This document shows, piece after piece, positions 31,288-41,328 of a DNA stretch of 64,000 nucleotides. Origin of the DNA: Silene latifolia (lineage: Eukaryota; Streptophyta; Magnoliopsida; Caryophyllales; Caryophyllaceae); assembly GCF_048544455.1 (NCBI RefSeq), contig NC_133538.1, positions 720,658 through 784,657 on the forward strand, read 5' to 3'. The notes beneath the pieces are model-generated. The model did no database searches, was not told where the DNA came from, and saw only the letters and a program-made list of their open reading frames with translations. How positions within the stretch are numbered: the first letter of the stretch is position 1; every line of letters begins with the position of its first letter. The translations under genes and the position numbers were made by a program.

Positions 31288-32673
31288 ATGCGCAGGTCAC
31301 AGGGTGGTGAACTAGTACCGTTGAACCCTGAGCTTGAAAGATCCTTGCGCGAGTTGAGGCGAACACAAAGGGTATTACCGACAGAGGAAGAGCCGAGTAC
31401 TCGTCAAAGTCGTTACGAAACGATCTGTTCGAAGAAGACCCACATCTTCACTGTTTCCACTTCTTCAGCCGAGACAGTTACTTCTCCGGAAATTCCAGTC
31501 ATGGCCGAGGAAGCAAGTATAGCTAGTTATTCTGAGCCGACAGCCGATAACTTATACAAGGGGTTCGAATTACCGGGAGATGCCAGGAAATTCGAACCAA
31601 AGCCTGCCTACATTACTATGGTCGAGAGAAACCAGTTTGGGGGAGCTGCAAATGAAGATGCAGCCAAGCACATGGAGACCTTTATTGACTACTGCTGTTC
31701 CATACCCCCACCAGCTGGCGTGACCCAAGACCAGATCAAGGAGACTATGTTCATCTTCTCTCTTCGCGATGCTGTAAGGGAGTGGTATAGAGATCTGGAC
31801 CGAGCCGTTCAAGGGATCACTGATTGGAATACATTGGCATTAGCGTTCTACAAGAAGTACTTCTCTGCTTCAAGGACGATCGCTATTAGAGCTCAAATCA
31901 CGGGCTTTAAACAAGGGCCAGATGAGAATTTCCATGAAGCATGGGTCCGATTCAAGAAGTTGGTGCGAACCATACCGCACCATGGGTTCGAAAAGTGGAG
32001 TTTGTGCAATCATTTCTACAATGGGTTGTACGATGATCAGAGGGCCATTTTGGATGCTGCAGCCAATGGAAGATTCGCTGAAAATTTGGGAGCAACCAAG
32101 GGGTGGAAGATCATTGACGATCTAGCTACCCACAAGGCCGAGTATGGGAATTCGAGAGGGAACCATAGGAGAGCTGCTGAATCTTCCTCTGTTGCTGCAC
32201 TTGAGGCTCTCACCGCGAGATTTGACAAGTATGAGCTTGGAGGAGCTTCTAAAGGTGGGATATACCAAGTCAATGCTGTGTCAGACGGTCCCTTCGTCTG
32301 TGAAAGGTGTGGAGGTGAGGGCCATGTCTCGAAAAACTGCCCTAGTCCCTTCGAATCTTGTGCTGCCTTTCAACACTATAGGCAGACCAACACCTACTAC
32401 GAGCCGACCCATCCAAACTTGAGTTGGAGGAGCCAGAATGTCTTGAATCCAACTCAACCTCCGCAGCAACAACCTTATATACCCCCTCATCAAAAGCAAC
32501 AGCAATATCAGAAACCTCCTTATGTGCCGCAGCAACAACAAACACAAAATTCTGAATTTTCCGAGCTAAAGAATCTGTTGCTGAAGGAGTCCCAAGCAAG
32601 AGAGGCCGGGATGAAGTTACTAGAGAGCCAAATTGCTCAACTGGCTAGTAAAAGTAACACTCGAGCCCCCTGA
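31288..32673 (+). CDS. gag: Gag, element D (Athila type)
   Basis: This is the particle-forming Gag protein, 461 codons, opening MRRSQGGELVPLNPELERS. Residues about 105-245 form the retrotransposon-gag domain (KHMETFIDYCCSIPPPAGVT, WNTLALAFYKKYFSASRTIA, FKKLVRTIPHHGFEKW). A complete zinc knuckle CERCGGEGHVSKNC lies at about residues 336-349 and would bind RNA. A Pro/Gln-rich tail and a coiled-coil-like KNLLLKESQAREAGMKLLES follow. The frame ends in a TGA at 32671, after which the same frame runs on to 34356. Elsewhere this lineage reads through in one frame, so the stop probably arose from a CGA by a C-to-T change; a programmed readthrough cannot be excluded. Confidence 0.85.
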   Translation: MRRSQGGELVPLNPELERSLRELRRTQRVLPTEEEPSTRQSRYETICSKKTHIFTVSTSSAETVTSPEIPVMAEEASIASYSEPTADNLYKGFELPGDARKFEPKPAYITMVERNQFGGAANEDAAKHMETFIDYCCSIPPPAGVTQDQIKETMFIFSLRDAVREWYRDLDRAVQGITDWNTLALAFYKKYFSASRTIAIRAQITGFKQGPDENFHEAWVRFKKLVRTIPHHGFEKWSLCNHFYNGLYDDQRAILDAAANGRFAENLGATKGWKIIDDLATHKAEYGNSRGNHRRAAESSSVAALEALTARFDKYELGGASKGGIYQVNAVSDGPFVCERCGGEGHVSKNCPSPFESCAAFQHYRQTNTYYEPTHPNLSWRSQNVLNPTQPPQQQPYIPPHQKQQQYQKPPYVPQQQQTQNSEFSELKNLLLKESQAREAGMKLLESQIAQLASKSNTRAP

Positions 32674-34356
32674 CACTTACCTACTCAACCGGAACAAAAA
32701 GAGACCCTAAATGCCATCACTTTGAGGAGCGGGTCCACTCTTGATGGTCCTGCCATGGTCGAGAACGCTGTTGAAAAAGATGAGCCTGAAACAAGTCAAG
32801 AGAAAGCTTCAACGAACAAATCAAAGAAAAAGACGTCTGCCAGGTATTTCAGTCGATCGACTGATATACCCAGTCGATCGACTGAAGCACGGGTTACAGG
32901 AGCTTCTGGAACTGTACATCTCAGTCGATCGACTGAGAACAGTGGTCGATCGACTGAGATCGCTGCTGATGCTGAAGAATTTCGTTCTTTGATGCCAAAT
33001 AATCTACGAGACCACTTGTTTCGGGGAACCACCGTCCCGAAAATTTTGGGGGCAGACCCGAGTGCTGATGGGTCAGTCCCGGCCCCGAAGTTCGACCCGA
33101 TGACGGTCAATGGTTCTCATCTGAGACGGTCTGAGGAGGGGTCTAGCTTCAATAAAGAGAAGGTGATGGACTTTCAGCCTAAGTCCAAGGATGCCGGTGC
33201 GCGTGAATTGGAGGAGAGGGCTAAGGTACTCCTTACAGCCCCATATCCGGAGAGACTCGTGCCGACCAAGGAACATGTATCTTTCAGTAAGTTTGAGAAA
33301 GTTATCCGTAGTCTGAATGTTCAGGTACCCTTCCTTGAGTTAGTTAACCAAGTGCCCGCTTACACTAAATTTATGAAACAACTGTTGTCCAAAAAGCGGT
33401 CACTTGAAACAGTGCACACTGTCGCACTCACCAAGGAGACTTGCTCCTATCTGTCTCACACTGCGCCCCATAAGTTAGAGGACCCGGGTAGCTTTTCTGT
33501 CCCTTGCAAAATAGGTACCTTCTCAATTGAGAAGGCATTATGTGACCTAGGGGCTAGTATAAGTGTCATGCCTTTGAGTTTAGCTAGGAAGCTTAAGTTG
33601 ACCCGGTTTGCTATCACAGACATGACAGTTCAGATGGCTGACCGATCTGCGGTCGAGCCTATAGGAGTCCTAGAGGACATACCCGTCCAAATAGGGAAGT
33701 TTTTCTTCCCTGTTGACTTTGTTGTCCTTGACATGCCTGAGGATGCCCATATACCGATCATCTTAGGAAGGCCGTTTTCGCACACCGCTGGTGCGATCAT
33801 TGACGTAGGCTCTAGAACTTTGACCTTCAAAGTTGGGAAACATTCTATTATTTTTGCCCAACCTGCTAAAAAGAAGGACCCCATGTGGCCAGTTACATGT
33901 AATACGGTTTCTGAAAAGAAATCGTACTTTGTGCTTCCCGAATTGCCTGTCCCTATTACTACTGTTGTGTTAACCCCTCCGCCCCAGATTGGGAGCAAAA
34001 TGGAGGAAGAATTTGTTGTCTCAGACAATGCAGGAGCTGGTTTGGGGAAGGATGAGCTGCAGGTCACTCCAGCCACGACAAAGCCTATCATTCAAAGAGG
34101 AGGTCTTGGATGCCTAAGCTATGGGACCGATGAGGAAGTGAAAGGTGAGCCAGCCAAGGTGAGATGGTCTGATTTGGATTCTGACGATTCCAAGGAAGTC
34201 CTTGATTGGGGAGATGACGAAGTTGATCAGCTGAGCTCTCCGACTGTTGAAGCTAAGAAGGGTGCAACTGATAAGATGAGCACCATTGAGGCTACCTCTA
34301 GTAGCCAGAAGCCGACGAAGTGGGCCATACCGTGGTCCTTCTTGATCAACTATTAG
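32674..34356 (+). CDS. Linker and retropepsin-like protease, element D
   Basis: This is in the same frame as gag, separated only by the TGA at 32671; first ATG 32722. The linker motif ITLRSGSTLDGP is followed by four palindromes read as SRSTD/GRSTE, and a basic-acidic region. The protease core has FLELVNQVPAYTKFMKQLL, DPGSFSVPCKIG, the active site CDLGASISVMPLSLA and later IPIILGRPFSHTAGAIIDVG. The tail ends TSSSQKPTKWAIPWSFLINY with TAG. The enzyme would process Gag-Pro. No RT follows, the same junction as in element B, so the pol loss is ancestral to both. All key residues visible here are intact. Confidence 0.85.
   Translation, partial: HLPTQPEQKETLNAITLRSGSTLDGPAMVENAVEKDEPETSQEKASTNKSKKKTSARYFSRSTDIPSRSTEARVTGASGTVHLSRSTENSGRSTEIAADAEEFRSLMPNNLRDHLFRGTTVPKILGADPSADGSVPAPKFDPMTVNGSHLRRSEEGSSFNKEKVMDFQPKSKDAGARELEERAKVLLTAPYPERLVPTKEHVSFSKFEKVIRSLNVQVPFLELVNQVPAYTKFMKQLLSKKRSLETVHTVALTKETCSYLSHTAPHKLEDPGSFSVPCKIGTFSIEKALCDLGASISVMPLSLARKLKLTRFAITDMTVQMADRSAVEPIGVLEDIPVQIGKFFFPVDFVVLDMPEDAHIPIILGRPFSHTAGAIIDVGSRTLTFKVGKHSIIFAQPAKKKDPMWPVTCNTVSEKKSYFVLPELPVPITTVVLTPPPQIGSKMEEEFVVSDNAGAGLGKDELQVTPATTKPIIQRGGLGCLSYGTDEEVKGEPAKVRWSDLDSDDSKEVLDWGDDEVDQLSSPTVEAKKGATDKMSTIEATSSSQKPTKWAIPWSFLINY
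32853..32953 (+). repeat. Palindrome array in gag-protease linker, element D
   Basis: Words start at 32853, 32874, 32925 and 32946; steps are 21, 51 and 21 bp. All have GTC/GAC flanks. They are read as Arg-Ser-Thr. Confidence 0.93.
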
Positions 34357-34599
34357 TTGATCAATCTCGTCACGAACTTCTCTTTATTTGCTTTGTTAAG
34401 ACAATTTTATTGCTTTTTTGTGTGCGCGAAAACTTCGCTTTTATTTTATTTTCTTAGGATTTTTAAGTACTCTAGACTTTATTCTGGGTTTTGCGCAATT
34501 TTGGGCGCGTACTATTGTGCATTTGCAGGTATTTAGAGCTTGTTAGCTCAAATCATTGAGCAATTACGAAGAAATAAGACGCTGCAGCAGTGTTTTCAG

Positions 34600-34700
34600 T
34601 CGATCGACTGGCACCATTGGTCGATCGACTGAATTGCAGGTTTACAGGAGCTACTGTTCACGCCCACCTGGTCGATCGACTGATCTTCTTGGTCGATCGA
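34600..34700 (+). repeat. Palindrome array in post-coding leader, element D
   Basis: Words start at 34600, 34621, 34672 and 34693; steps are 21, 51 and 21 bp, as in D's LTR and linker. All have GTC/GAC-type flanks. Confidence 0.93.
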
Positions 34701-34925
34701 CCACTGCTGCTGCTATATTCGTTCACGACCTCTCCCCTGCTGTGTTTGGTCGATATGCGGACCTAAGGGAGTCTTCTACTCCACTTTATTTTCCGTCGAA
34801 TTATCTATTTCTTCTATTGTCTCATTTGTGCACAATTTTTACGCTTCAAAATTATTTTCTTCGGTCTTATGCGTGGTTTTTAATTGTCTTTTCAGGTCCT
34901 TATTGGTAGCATCTTGCTCTCTTTG

Positions 34926-34959
34926 AAACCTCCTAGCTCACGCTGGTTTGGGGAGGTTT
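34926..34959 (+). promoter_or_regulatory. Polypurine-like tract 1 folded in a stem, element D
   Basis: AACCTCC pairs with GGAGGTT around cacgctggtttgg; the first pair is changed relative to A and F (G-C to A-T) and still complementary. Confidence 0.55.
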
Positions 34960-35067
34960 CCTTTCTTTGCGCGCTTAAAGTCTTGTGAGTTCCATATCTT
35001 TCCTTTGTGTCTTGCTTATTTATTTTCTCGCAAATTCCCATTTCTCTTTTCTTCATTATATGATTTT

Positions 35068-35105
35068 GCACAATGGGGACATTGTGCGATTTGGTTTGGG
35101 GAAGG
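35068..35105 (+). promoter_or_regulatory. Hairpin plus internal polypurine tract 2, element D
   Basis: GCACAATG, loop GGGA and CATTGTGC form a perfect 8-bp stem, followed by gatttggtttggggaagg. The second pair is C-G where A and F have T-A. Confidence 0.6.
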
Positions 35106-35883
35106 GTTTTGCGTCGCACTTGCATTGTTTTTATTGCATTTCAGTTACACGTTTATCGCATTTCAGTTTGCATTGTTTATTTTATTTCCCTTATATATAC
35201 AAAATTCAAAAAAAAAAAAAATTTGAAAATTTTTTATAAAATGCACGTTTATTTTTAGCATATAGGTCGAGTCGGAACGGTAGTACTTCTATGATGATTT
35301 TGCATTTGCACCTGTTTTGCCTGAGCCTTGCTTGATTAACATGTTATTAGTAGAATCGTAAATGCATACCTACGAGTTTTCGTTAATTTATTTGCTGAAC
35401 TTGAGACTTGACTTTAATAATTGGCAAACTACTTATACTTTCTGAGAATTAGAGCCTATAACTGGTGACATTCATGACCAGTTTATCTAGGATGAGAGTA
35501 GTTACTCCTTATGAGACATGTTTCCTTAATTTGCATAATTATGAATTTGATCTACTTAATACCTGTATGCATTCGGTCTGTGGTTTGTTGACACATGTGG
35601 TAGAGGTTTCCTTTTCTCATTATACCCATAAGCTTCACACTGCCAAAAATACCCCTTTTTGTCCCATTACTACATCCTACATTTAGCCTGTCACTTGTCA
35701 AGCTAGTAGTCTGCGTTTTTGGGATTGCTACTCGTTTTTGGTGGAATATGATCATTTTGAGATGATGGTTGGGAAATGAAATAAAGGAGGAAAGAAAGAA
35801 ACAGAGAGAAAAAGAAAAAAAATTGAAAAAAAAATGATTCGGAAAAGAAATGAAAAAGAAGGGTTCTGTACTGTTCAAATGAG

Positions 35884-35912
35884 TCGATCGACTGCCACAC
35901 ATGGTCGATCGA
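35884..35912 (+). repeat. Lone palindrome pair in D 3' region
   Basis: Two TCGATCGA words 21 bp apart (35884 and 35905) with GTC/GAC flanks, just after the purine-rich tract. Confidence 0.85.
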
Positions 35913-36366
35913 CTGAGATTCGAAAAAAGAGATCAATTCGCATAATTTAATCCTTATCTTTTGGCGATTTTTGCTCCCATGTTTCATTTATATCCTATGG
36001 GGAGTTTATTGATTTGATAGTTTGGAGATTGTGAGTTTTGTGCTTGCTATAGCACTGCTTCGTTTGATTATGAGCAAGAAGTTGGATGTTGCCACTTGGT
36101 TCCGTTTTGGTACTAGCTTGATCACCTGTACCTCCACTTTACCATAAAATGTTTTGCCTCTTCTTACCCATACCTCACATATCCCATATATACCTCGGCA
36201 TGTGTCATTGGTCATCTGTTTGGTTGGAATGCGTATGTACGGTCGTAGAGGTCATTTTCATATTTTATTGCTGGCATGTTTTCATAGGTCGTAGTTAGGT
36301 GAGAGTCACTACAAAATTACTTCTTTCTATCTTATACATTATATCACCTGTGCTTATTGAGTGATT

Positions 36367-36418
36367 TGAGCGACCCGTGAGAGTCCAATTTGATAAGTCT
36401 GTACAGTTGACGGTTCAG
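36367..36418 (+). other. Conserved GTGAGAGTCC box, element D
   Basis: cgacccgtgagagtcc, ending in gacggttcag, 185 bp before the LTR. Confidence 0.7.
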
Positions 36419-36568
36419 CAATCTTTAACGACTTTATAATTCGTTTGCATGATTCGCATTACTAATTGATTGTTGGTTGTGCATTAAATCGGTTTAGGCT
36501 TAGCAGTTTGCATTTCGCTCTGAGATTGAACTCGTTCCATTAGGTTATTGGATCGAGTCTAGTTCTTG

Positions 36569-36603
36569 CTTGGGGACAAGCAAGGGTTTGGTTTGGGGAA
36601 GTT
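36569..36603 (+). promoter_or_regulatory. Hairpin and polypurine tract of element D
   Basis: CTTG-GGGA-CAAG followed by ggtttggtttggggaagt before the LTR start. Confidence 0.72.
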
Positions 36604-38120
36604 TGATGCGTGTTATCTATATGATGTTTTACATCCCATTTTACACGCATTTCAGAGCTCATGCTTGTAGTTTATGCTACATTTCTCCCTATTTCCGTAT
36701 ACTTCCGTATTTTGTACATTATTGCAGAAATGTGGAGAATTCAATGGGAAATCAAGCCAAATCCGTCCCCGAGTAATCTGCATTGCAAATGACGTAAAGG
36801 AATTGCTTAAGGAACGAGCTTGGTGCGCAATGCAAGGCCCAAAAGACAAGTCCACGAGTTAAAAGAAGTCAAGTAGCAGCTCATCCAGTCGATCGACCGT
36901 CACCTTCAGTCGATCGACCAATGCTCGGGTTCCAGAAGCTACTGTTTGCTAAGGAGCCGTCGATCGACCAGCCTTGTCAGTCGATCGACCAGATCGCTAT
37001 TCCAGACGTAGATTAAAAGACTGTGAATCTTGAAGCCCGTGAAGTTTAGGTTTAGGAAATAAGGTGTTACGTTGATTGCTATATAATGTAACATAAACAA
37101 TCAAGTTATGAGAGGAGTTTTCTATCCAAGTTTTTATCACAATACAGTACTTTCAGTTTTAGTTTATTCAAGTAATTAGGGTTTGGAACATCGGTTAGCA
37201 TTGGATTTTCTGTTCTTGTTCTTAATCGTTCCTCTGAATTCCGGTATTCCTTCTGCCCTAATTCCATTTTATTGTTTTAGTTTCTTCATTAGTATAAGAT
37301 TTGCAAGATTAGTATCCCAAAGCCAATTATCGTTCTATTGCTATTTGTTATCTTCTTTAAGCATGAATTCAGTAATTGCTGTTAGTTTTATTGTTGTTAT
37401 TACTTTCATCATGAGTAGCTAATTCTTTAGTGTTAGGATGTAGGCGATTTATGGCATAAGCGGCATTAGATTAGAAAGGACTGTTTCGCGTGTTGGTCGA
37501 TCGACTGACATTGCCAGTCGATCGACTGACCTCGTAGGGTTTTATATTCGTTTTAATTGTTTTAATCTTGTATTTAACGAATCGAATGCATGCGACCAGT
37601 TAGATACCTATTTTGTGACTGACCCATTAGATCGAAAGATAGGGAAGGTTATTAGACCATCAATTAAATCGACTAGACTGTGCTAAGATCGAAAGATAGG
37701 TATAGTTTAGACCGTTAGTCACTTTTCAGGACGAGAGTTAGTATTAGTGACATTAGGGACCTATAGCGAGATCGAAAGATGCTATTTGTTAAGAGTGGAC
37801 CGAGAGGACCTCTTTATTTCCCGCCTTACCTGTGTTTGATTCAGACCGACTTAGTTTGCTGCCGCCGAAGCTATAATGAACCGACCATCCTAGTACCCTT
37901 CTTTTATCTGTTTAAATCGTTTATTTAGTTTATTGCCTTTATTCTCTTTTAGCTGTAGACCAATTCAAACCAACCCCCACATTTGTCACCATAGACTAAA
38001 TATAGATCAACTAAAATTTACAACTACCTCCTTGTGGTTCGACCCTGTTACCACTAGCCTAGGTTAGTCTTAATAGGAGATTATAAATTTTATCTTTGGT
38101 ACTCACAACGACGGGTATCA
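36604..38120 (+). repeat. 3' LTR of element D
   Basis: It is 1517 bp, TGATGCGTG to GGTATCA, a direct repeat of 29638-31162. It carries the same palindromes, TATA box and gatcgaaagat repeats. Confidence 0.93.
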
Positions 38121-39375
38121 GGATGCGTGAAGGAATGGTCAACAAAGCAGTCGGCAACGAGTTTGGAGCTGTTTTGGAAGAAGAACACTCGATCGAATGC
38201 TTTTCTTGGTCGATCGAGTGGTTTCACGTGCGTCGATCGAGTAATTTATTTTACTCGATCGAAATGCTAGAAATCAGGTTTACTCGATCAAGTAACATTT
38301 TTGGTCGATCGAGTGGTTTACTTGCTGAAGTCCTCGATCGAGTTGTCTCAAACCACTTGATCGAGAGGTTTTGAGTCTTTACCGGCTTTAATCAGTCCGT
38401 GTTGCTTATTTAGTTAATGGACTTAGTTTTTCTATTTAAGCTTTTAATAATTAGGTTTTAATTACGTTTTACACTGCTTAACATTTGTATTACGCCAATT
38501 TCTCTTCTCTTAATCTTTCCCTTAAACTCTTCACTGTAACTTTGCTTTTGGGATTATTTTGCTCGGATCTTGTGTTCTTTACGCCGGAATTCTTGCTATT
38601 GTAATCTTTTCCTCCCTTTAATCTTAATCTTTCCCTTGTTTGCTTTAATTCTCTTGTTTTATTCTCTTAATTTCTGCCCTAAGTTTTATTTATGCAATTT
38701 TATTATCATTTCATTATGTTTATTATTAGTTATTTCATTATTATTAATTTTGACAACATTAATAGCATGAGTAACTAATTTCTTTCATGTTGGGATTAGG
38801 GGATCTATGGTAGAAATGTGATGATGTAGCGAATAGGCTAGATGACTTATTTGTGAGAATCTATACCCATGGCAATTTAATTATAATACCGACTTAGTTG
38901 AGTGCACGCTCCTAAGTTACCTTTTAATCTGGTTAAATTTATTCCTGGATCGGAAGATTGGACTAAATAGACCTGCTATGAACAGTAGACTACCCTAATG
39001 AGGACGGAAGTTAAGTTAGTGGAAATCTAGGATAGAAAGTGGACCGGAAGGACCTCTCAACATCCGTCTCACAGTAAATTTTCTAGACTATTTGCAGTTG
39101 AGTCATTAGACTACCACAGTGAACCAAAATCCTGACATGTTCCCTCTTTATTGATCATCTTATTCATTTTTTCTGCCTTTTCACTGCTCTTTCTTTACTA
39201 CTCTTTCCCTTAAGCCTTTATAGTTTAGAAAACCAATTTCAAACCCCCATTTTGTGACCAAATAGACGAACCTTTAACAGATATCTTGCCTCCCCGTGGA
39301 GATCGACCCGACTTCCCTAGCTATATTAGTTAGTGCCAGTTGGTTGTTTTTGGTAGGTATACGACTAGCCTGTCA
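38121..39375 (+). repeat. 3' LTR of element B, part 2
   Basis: B's LTR resumes with the duplicated GGATG and ends CTGTCA at 39375; its sequence closely matches F's LTR read on the minus strand (41935-43104). Together with 29412-29637 the LTR is about 1.48 kb. It holds eight palindromes (38189-38364), GGAAG repeats (about 38950-39055), and no gene. Confidence 0.9.
38189..38364 (+). repeat. Palindrome array in B 3' LTR
   Basis: Words start at 38189, 38210, 38233, 38255, 38284, 38305, 38334 and 38357. The third step is 23 instead of 30 because of a 7-bp deletion relative to F's LTR; the rest keep the lattice. Confidence 0.9.
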
Positions 39376-39791
39376 CTATGCAAGGAGTAACTACTCATAA
39401 TCCTACATGAAACCGGTCACAAATGACACCAGTTTATAAGGCTCTAATCCTTAGAAATTATAAGTAGGTTGCCAAAATTATCCGGTCAAGTCTATTTGTT
39501 CAGCTAAATTTTAACATAAACTCGTAGATATGCAAAAGACAATGCTAAAGATATTAATTTATGCAAGGCTTAAGGAAAAAGACAATTGCAGTGCAATTTC
39601 ATCATTGAAATCTACCGTTCCGACTCAACCTACATGCTAAAATAAACGTGAAATTTTTGAATTTTCTGAAATTTTCTATTTTTATGAGATTTTTGAATTT
39701 TTATTAAAAATAAACAACAATGCAAACAGAAATTAAACGTGATAACATAAATGCAATAAAAACAACATGCAGACACAGATATGGATGCATA

Positions 39792-39829
39792 ACCTCCCCA
39801 AACCAAACCGTACAATGCCCTCATTGTAC
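39792..39829 (-). promoter_or_regulatory. Hairpin plus internal polypurine tract 2, element F
   Basis: On the minus strand GTACAATG, loop AGGG and CATTGTAC precede ggtttggtttggggagg. Confidence 0.6.
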
Positions 39830-39910
39830 CCCAAAACAGGGAAATGAAATGCAAACTAAAAAGGAGAGAGAGTGGAGATACAGAAAACTCATAAGAATGC
39901 AAGAAGTAGG

Positions 39911-39944
39911 GACCTCCCCAAACTAGCTTGCAACATGGGAGGTC
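39911..39944 (-). promoter_or_regulatory. Polypurine-like tract 1 folded in a stem, element F
   Basis: GACCTCCC/GGGAGGTC stem around a tagtttgg segment on the minus strand, as in A. Confidence 0.55.
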
Positions 39945-39994
39945 GCAAACAGCAGCAAAACAGTGTCACAGGAAGCTAATCCAAGCAAAAGCAC

Positions 39995-40176
39995 TCGATC
40001 AAGAGAGTAGATTACTCGATCGAGTGACTTGGGCATCGAAAACAGTTCGAACGAGGAAGTATGACTCTCGATCGAAAGATCATCTTTGGCAGGTACTCGA
40101 TCGAGAAGAAGTTGTACTCGATCGAGTGAAATCAGCAGCAAAAGGGTTCAATCGAGTATATAAAGTACTCGATCGA
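39995..40176 (-). repeat. Palindrome array in post-coding leader, element F
   Basis: Words start (plus-strand numbering) at 39995, 40016, about 40047, 40068, 40097, 40118, 40148 and 40169; steps are 21, 31, 21, 29, 21, 30 and 21 bp. Confidence 0.92.
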
Positions 40177-40683
40177 GCCATTCATAATAGATTCCTGCAA
40201 AGACGCAATAAAATATCCCGCGAAACTAACAAAAAAAGCTTAACTGATCCAGCCTATGGTTTAAAAACCATTTATTACACACGCAATTAAAATGTTTGAC
40301 AAAACAACTAAAAAAATAAATATCCGGGTTGCCTCCCGGGTAGCGCTAGTTTCAGACAGGTCCCAGCTCGACCTTCTTTTCTTCAACCAATCGCTCCAGT
40401 TAGTCAGAATCATAGCAGTTCAAGCTCTTAGCATTAGATCATAAATCTGCGCATGTGCTACACAAGAGCATAAGTAGCACCATAATTTGCCAATAATATA
40501 GGAAATTAAAATGTAAAACTGTTTAAGCCTAACGGATTTCCTATGACAGCTCCTAATTTTGTACATAAAATATAGGAGCTCAGGAGCAATTAAGAATAAT
40601 CTAAGGCACCGTTTCAGTTTAACGAATTTCTGACGACAAAAATGGTGAAAATTTAGTAACTTATTCATCCATACGGGAGGGGG

Positions 40684-41328
40684 TCAAGCATCGGAAGGAA
40701 AAATAGGAGTCATACGAGATAGCGTATTAGTAATACCGACAATAATGAAATTATCGTTAAGTACCTCAATTTGGTTGCTTTCAGTGTCGGAATCGTTGAT
40801 AAAAGAATGTATTACCTCTTCCGTGCTAGGAGCAATTACTGACTCAGCTGTCTTCTCGTTACCCTCCTTTGTGGGTTCCATCCCGTAAATCACAGCCTCA
40901 AGCGCATCCAGCTCGGCTTTAAAAAGGGGAGATTCACCGTAACCGTTATCGTCGTCAAAATTATCATCCAAAACGAACCAAGATGATGTTTCATTGCTCT
41001 TCATGGCCAAACTAGTCGATCGAGTAAAAATAGTACTCGATCGAGAGCTTTCCTCCTGCATTTTACTCGATCGAGTACATGAAATAGCTCGATCGAGAAA
41101 TTCCTCAAAACCCCTGTTCGATCGAGTGGTATAATCTGTTCGATCGAACATTTCCTCAAATATTTCACTCGATCGCCCACTATAATCATTTCGATCGAGT
41201 ACAAGTTGCTGTATAATGCAGAAATCTTCGAGTGGTGCATTATTTTCTGATAGATCTTCATAATACGAGTCATACACATCATCAGTAGCATTAGGCAACT
41301 CAGGTCCTTCATGGGAAAGACCACTCAC
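40684..41328 (-). pseudogene. Linker-only open frame, element F
   Basis: A 214-codon frame that starts at the conserved linker motif (MSGLSHEGPELPNATDD, compare GGLAHEGPKVPEDG in A). It runs through eight palindromes read as GRSSE, TRSNR and DRAIS types. It then joins an acidic segment (FVLDDNFDDDNGYGESPLF) that resembles the part after the protease in A. The whole protease is deleted between them. No enzyme motif remains. Upstream, 41340-41930 holds broken gag tail pieces (QIAQLAAES). It is an internal deletion derivative, and any protein product is unlikely to function as Gag or protease. Confidence 0.65.
41016..41198 (-). repeat. Palindrome array in linker, element F
   Basis: Words start at 41016, 41037, 41067, 41089, 41118, 41140, 41169 and 41191; steps are 21, 30, 22, 29, 22, 29 and 22 bp. 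The lattice is kept although the protease beside it is gone. Confidence 0.92.

Larger units (their letters stand above)
34357..36603 (+). other. Leader and 3' non-coding region of element D
   Basis: No gene seen in 2.2 kb. The parts in order are a TTTGCAG/GT acceptor-like site (about 34522-34530), palindromes (34600-34700), tract 1 in a stem (34926-34959), hairpin plus tract 2 (35068-35105), a gagtcggaacgg block (35268), a purine-rich tract (35780-35870), a lone palindrome pair (35884 and 35905), the GTGAGAGTCC box (36367-36418), hairpin CTTG-GGGA-CAAG (36569-36580) and the priming tract. Confidence 0.75.
29638..38120 (+). mobile_element. Element D: Athila-like element, gag-protease only
   Basis: An 8.5-kb element with LTRs of 1525 and 1517 bp (about 99% identical by eye, one 8-bp length difference), an intact tRNA-Asp primer site, a long gag and protease frame, a post-coding leader and a 3' region. 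It lacks RT, RNase H, integrase and env-like frames. Its duplication GGATG is exact (29633-29637 and 38121-38125). All its palindromes use GTCGATCGAC instead of CTCGATCGAG. Intact signals, a nearly open coding frame and similar LTRs suggest recent movement using enzymes from another element. Confidence 0.93.

Noticed and set aside
34600..34700. Protein-binding sites for a dimeric factor as the main explanation of the arrays
   Set aside because: 21 bp is two helical turns, which fits, but the matched and covarying arms between partner words are not predicted by it. It remains possible as an additional role.
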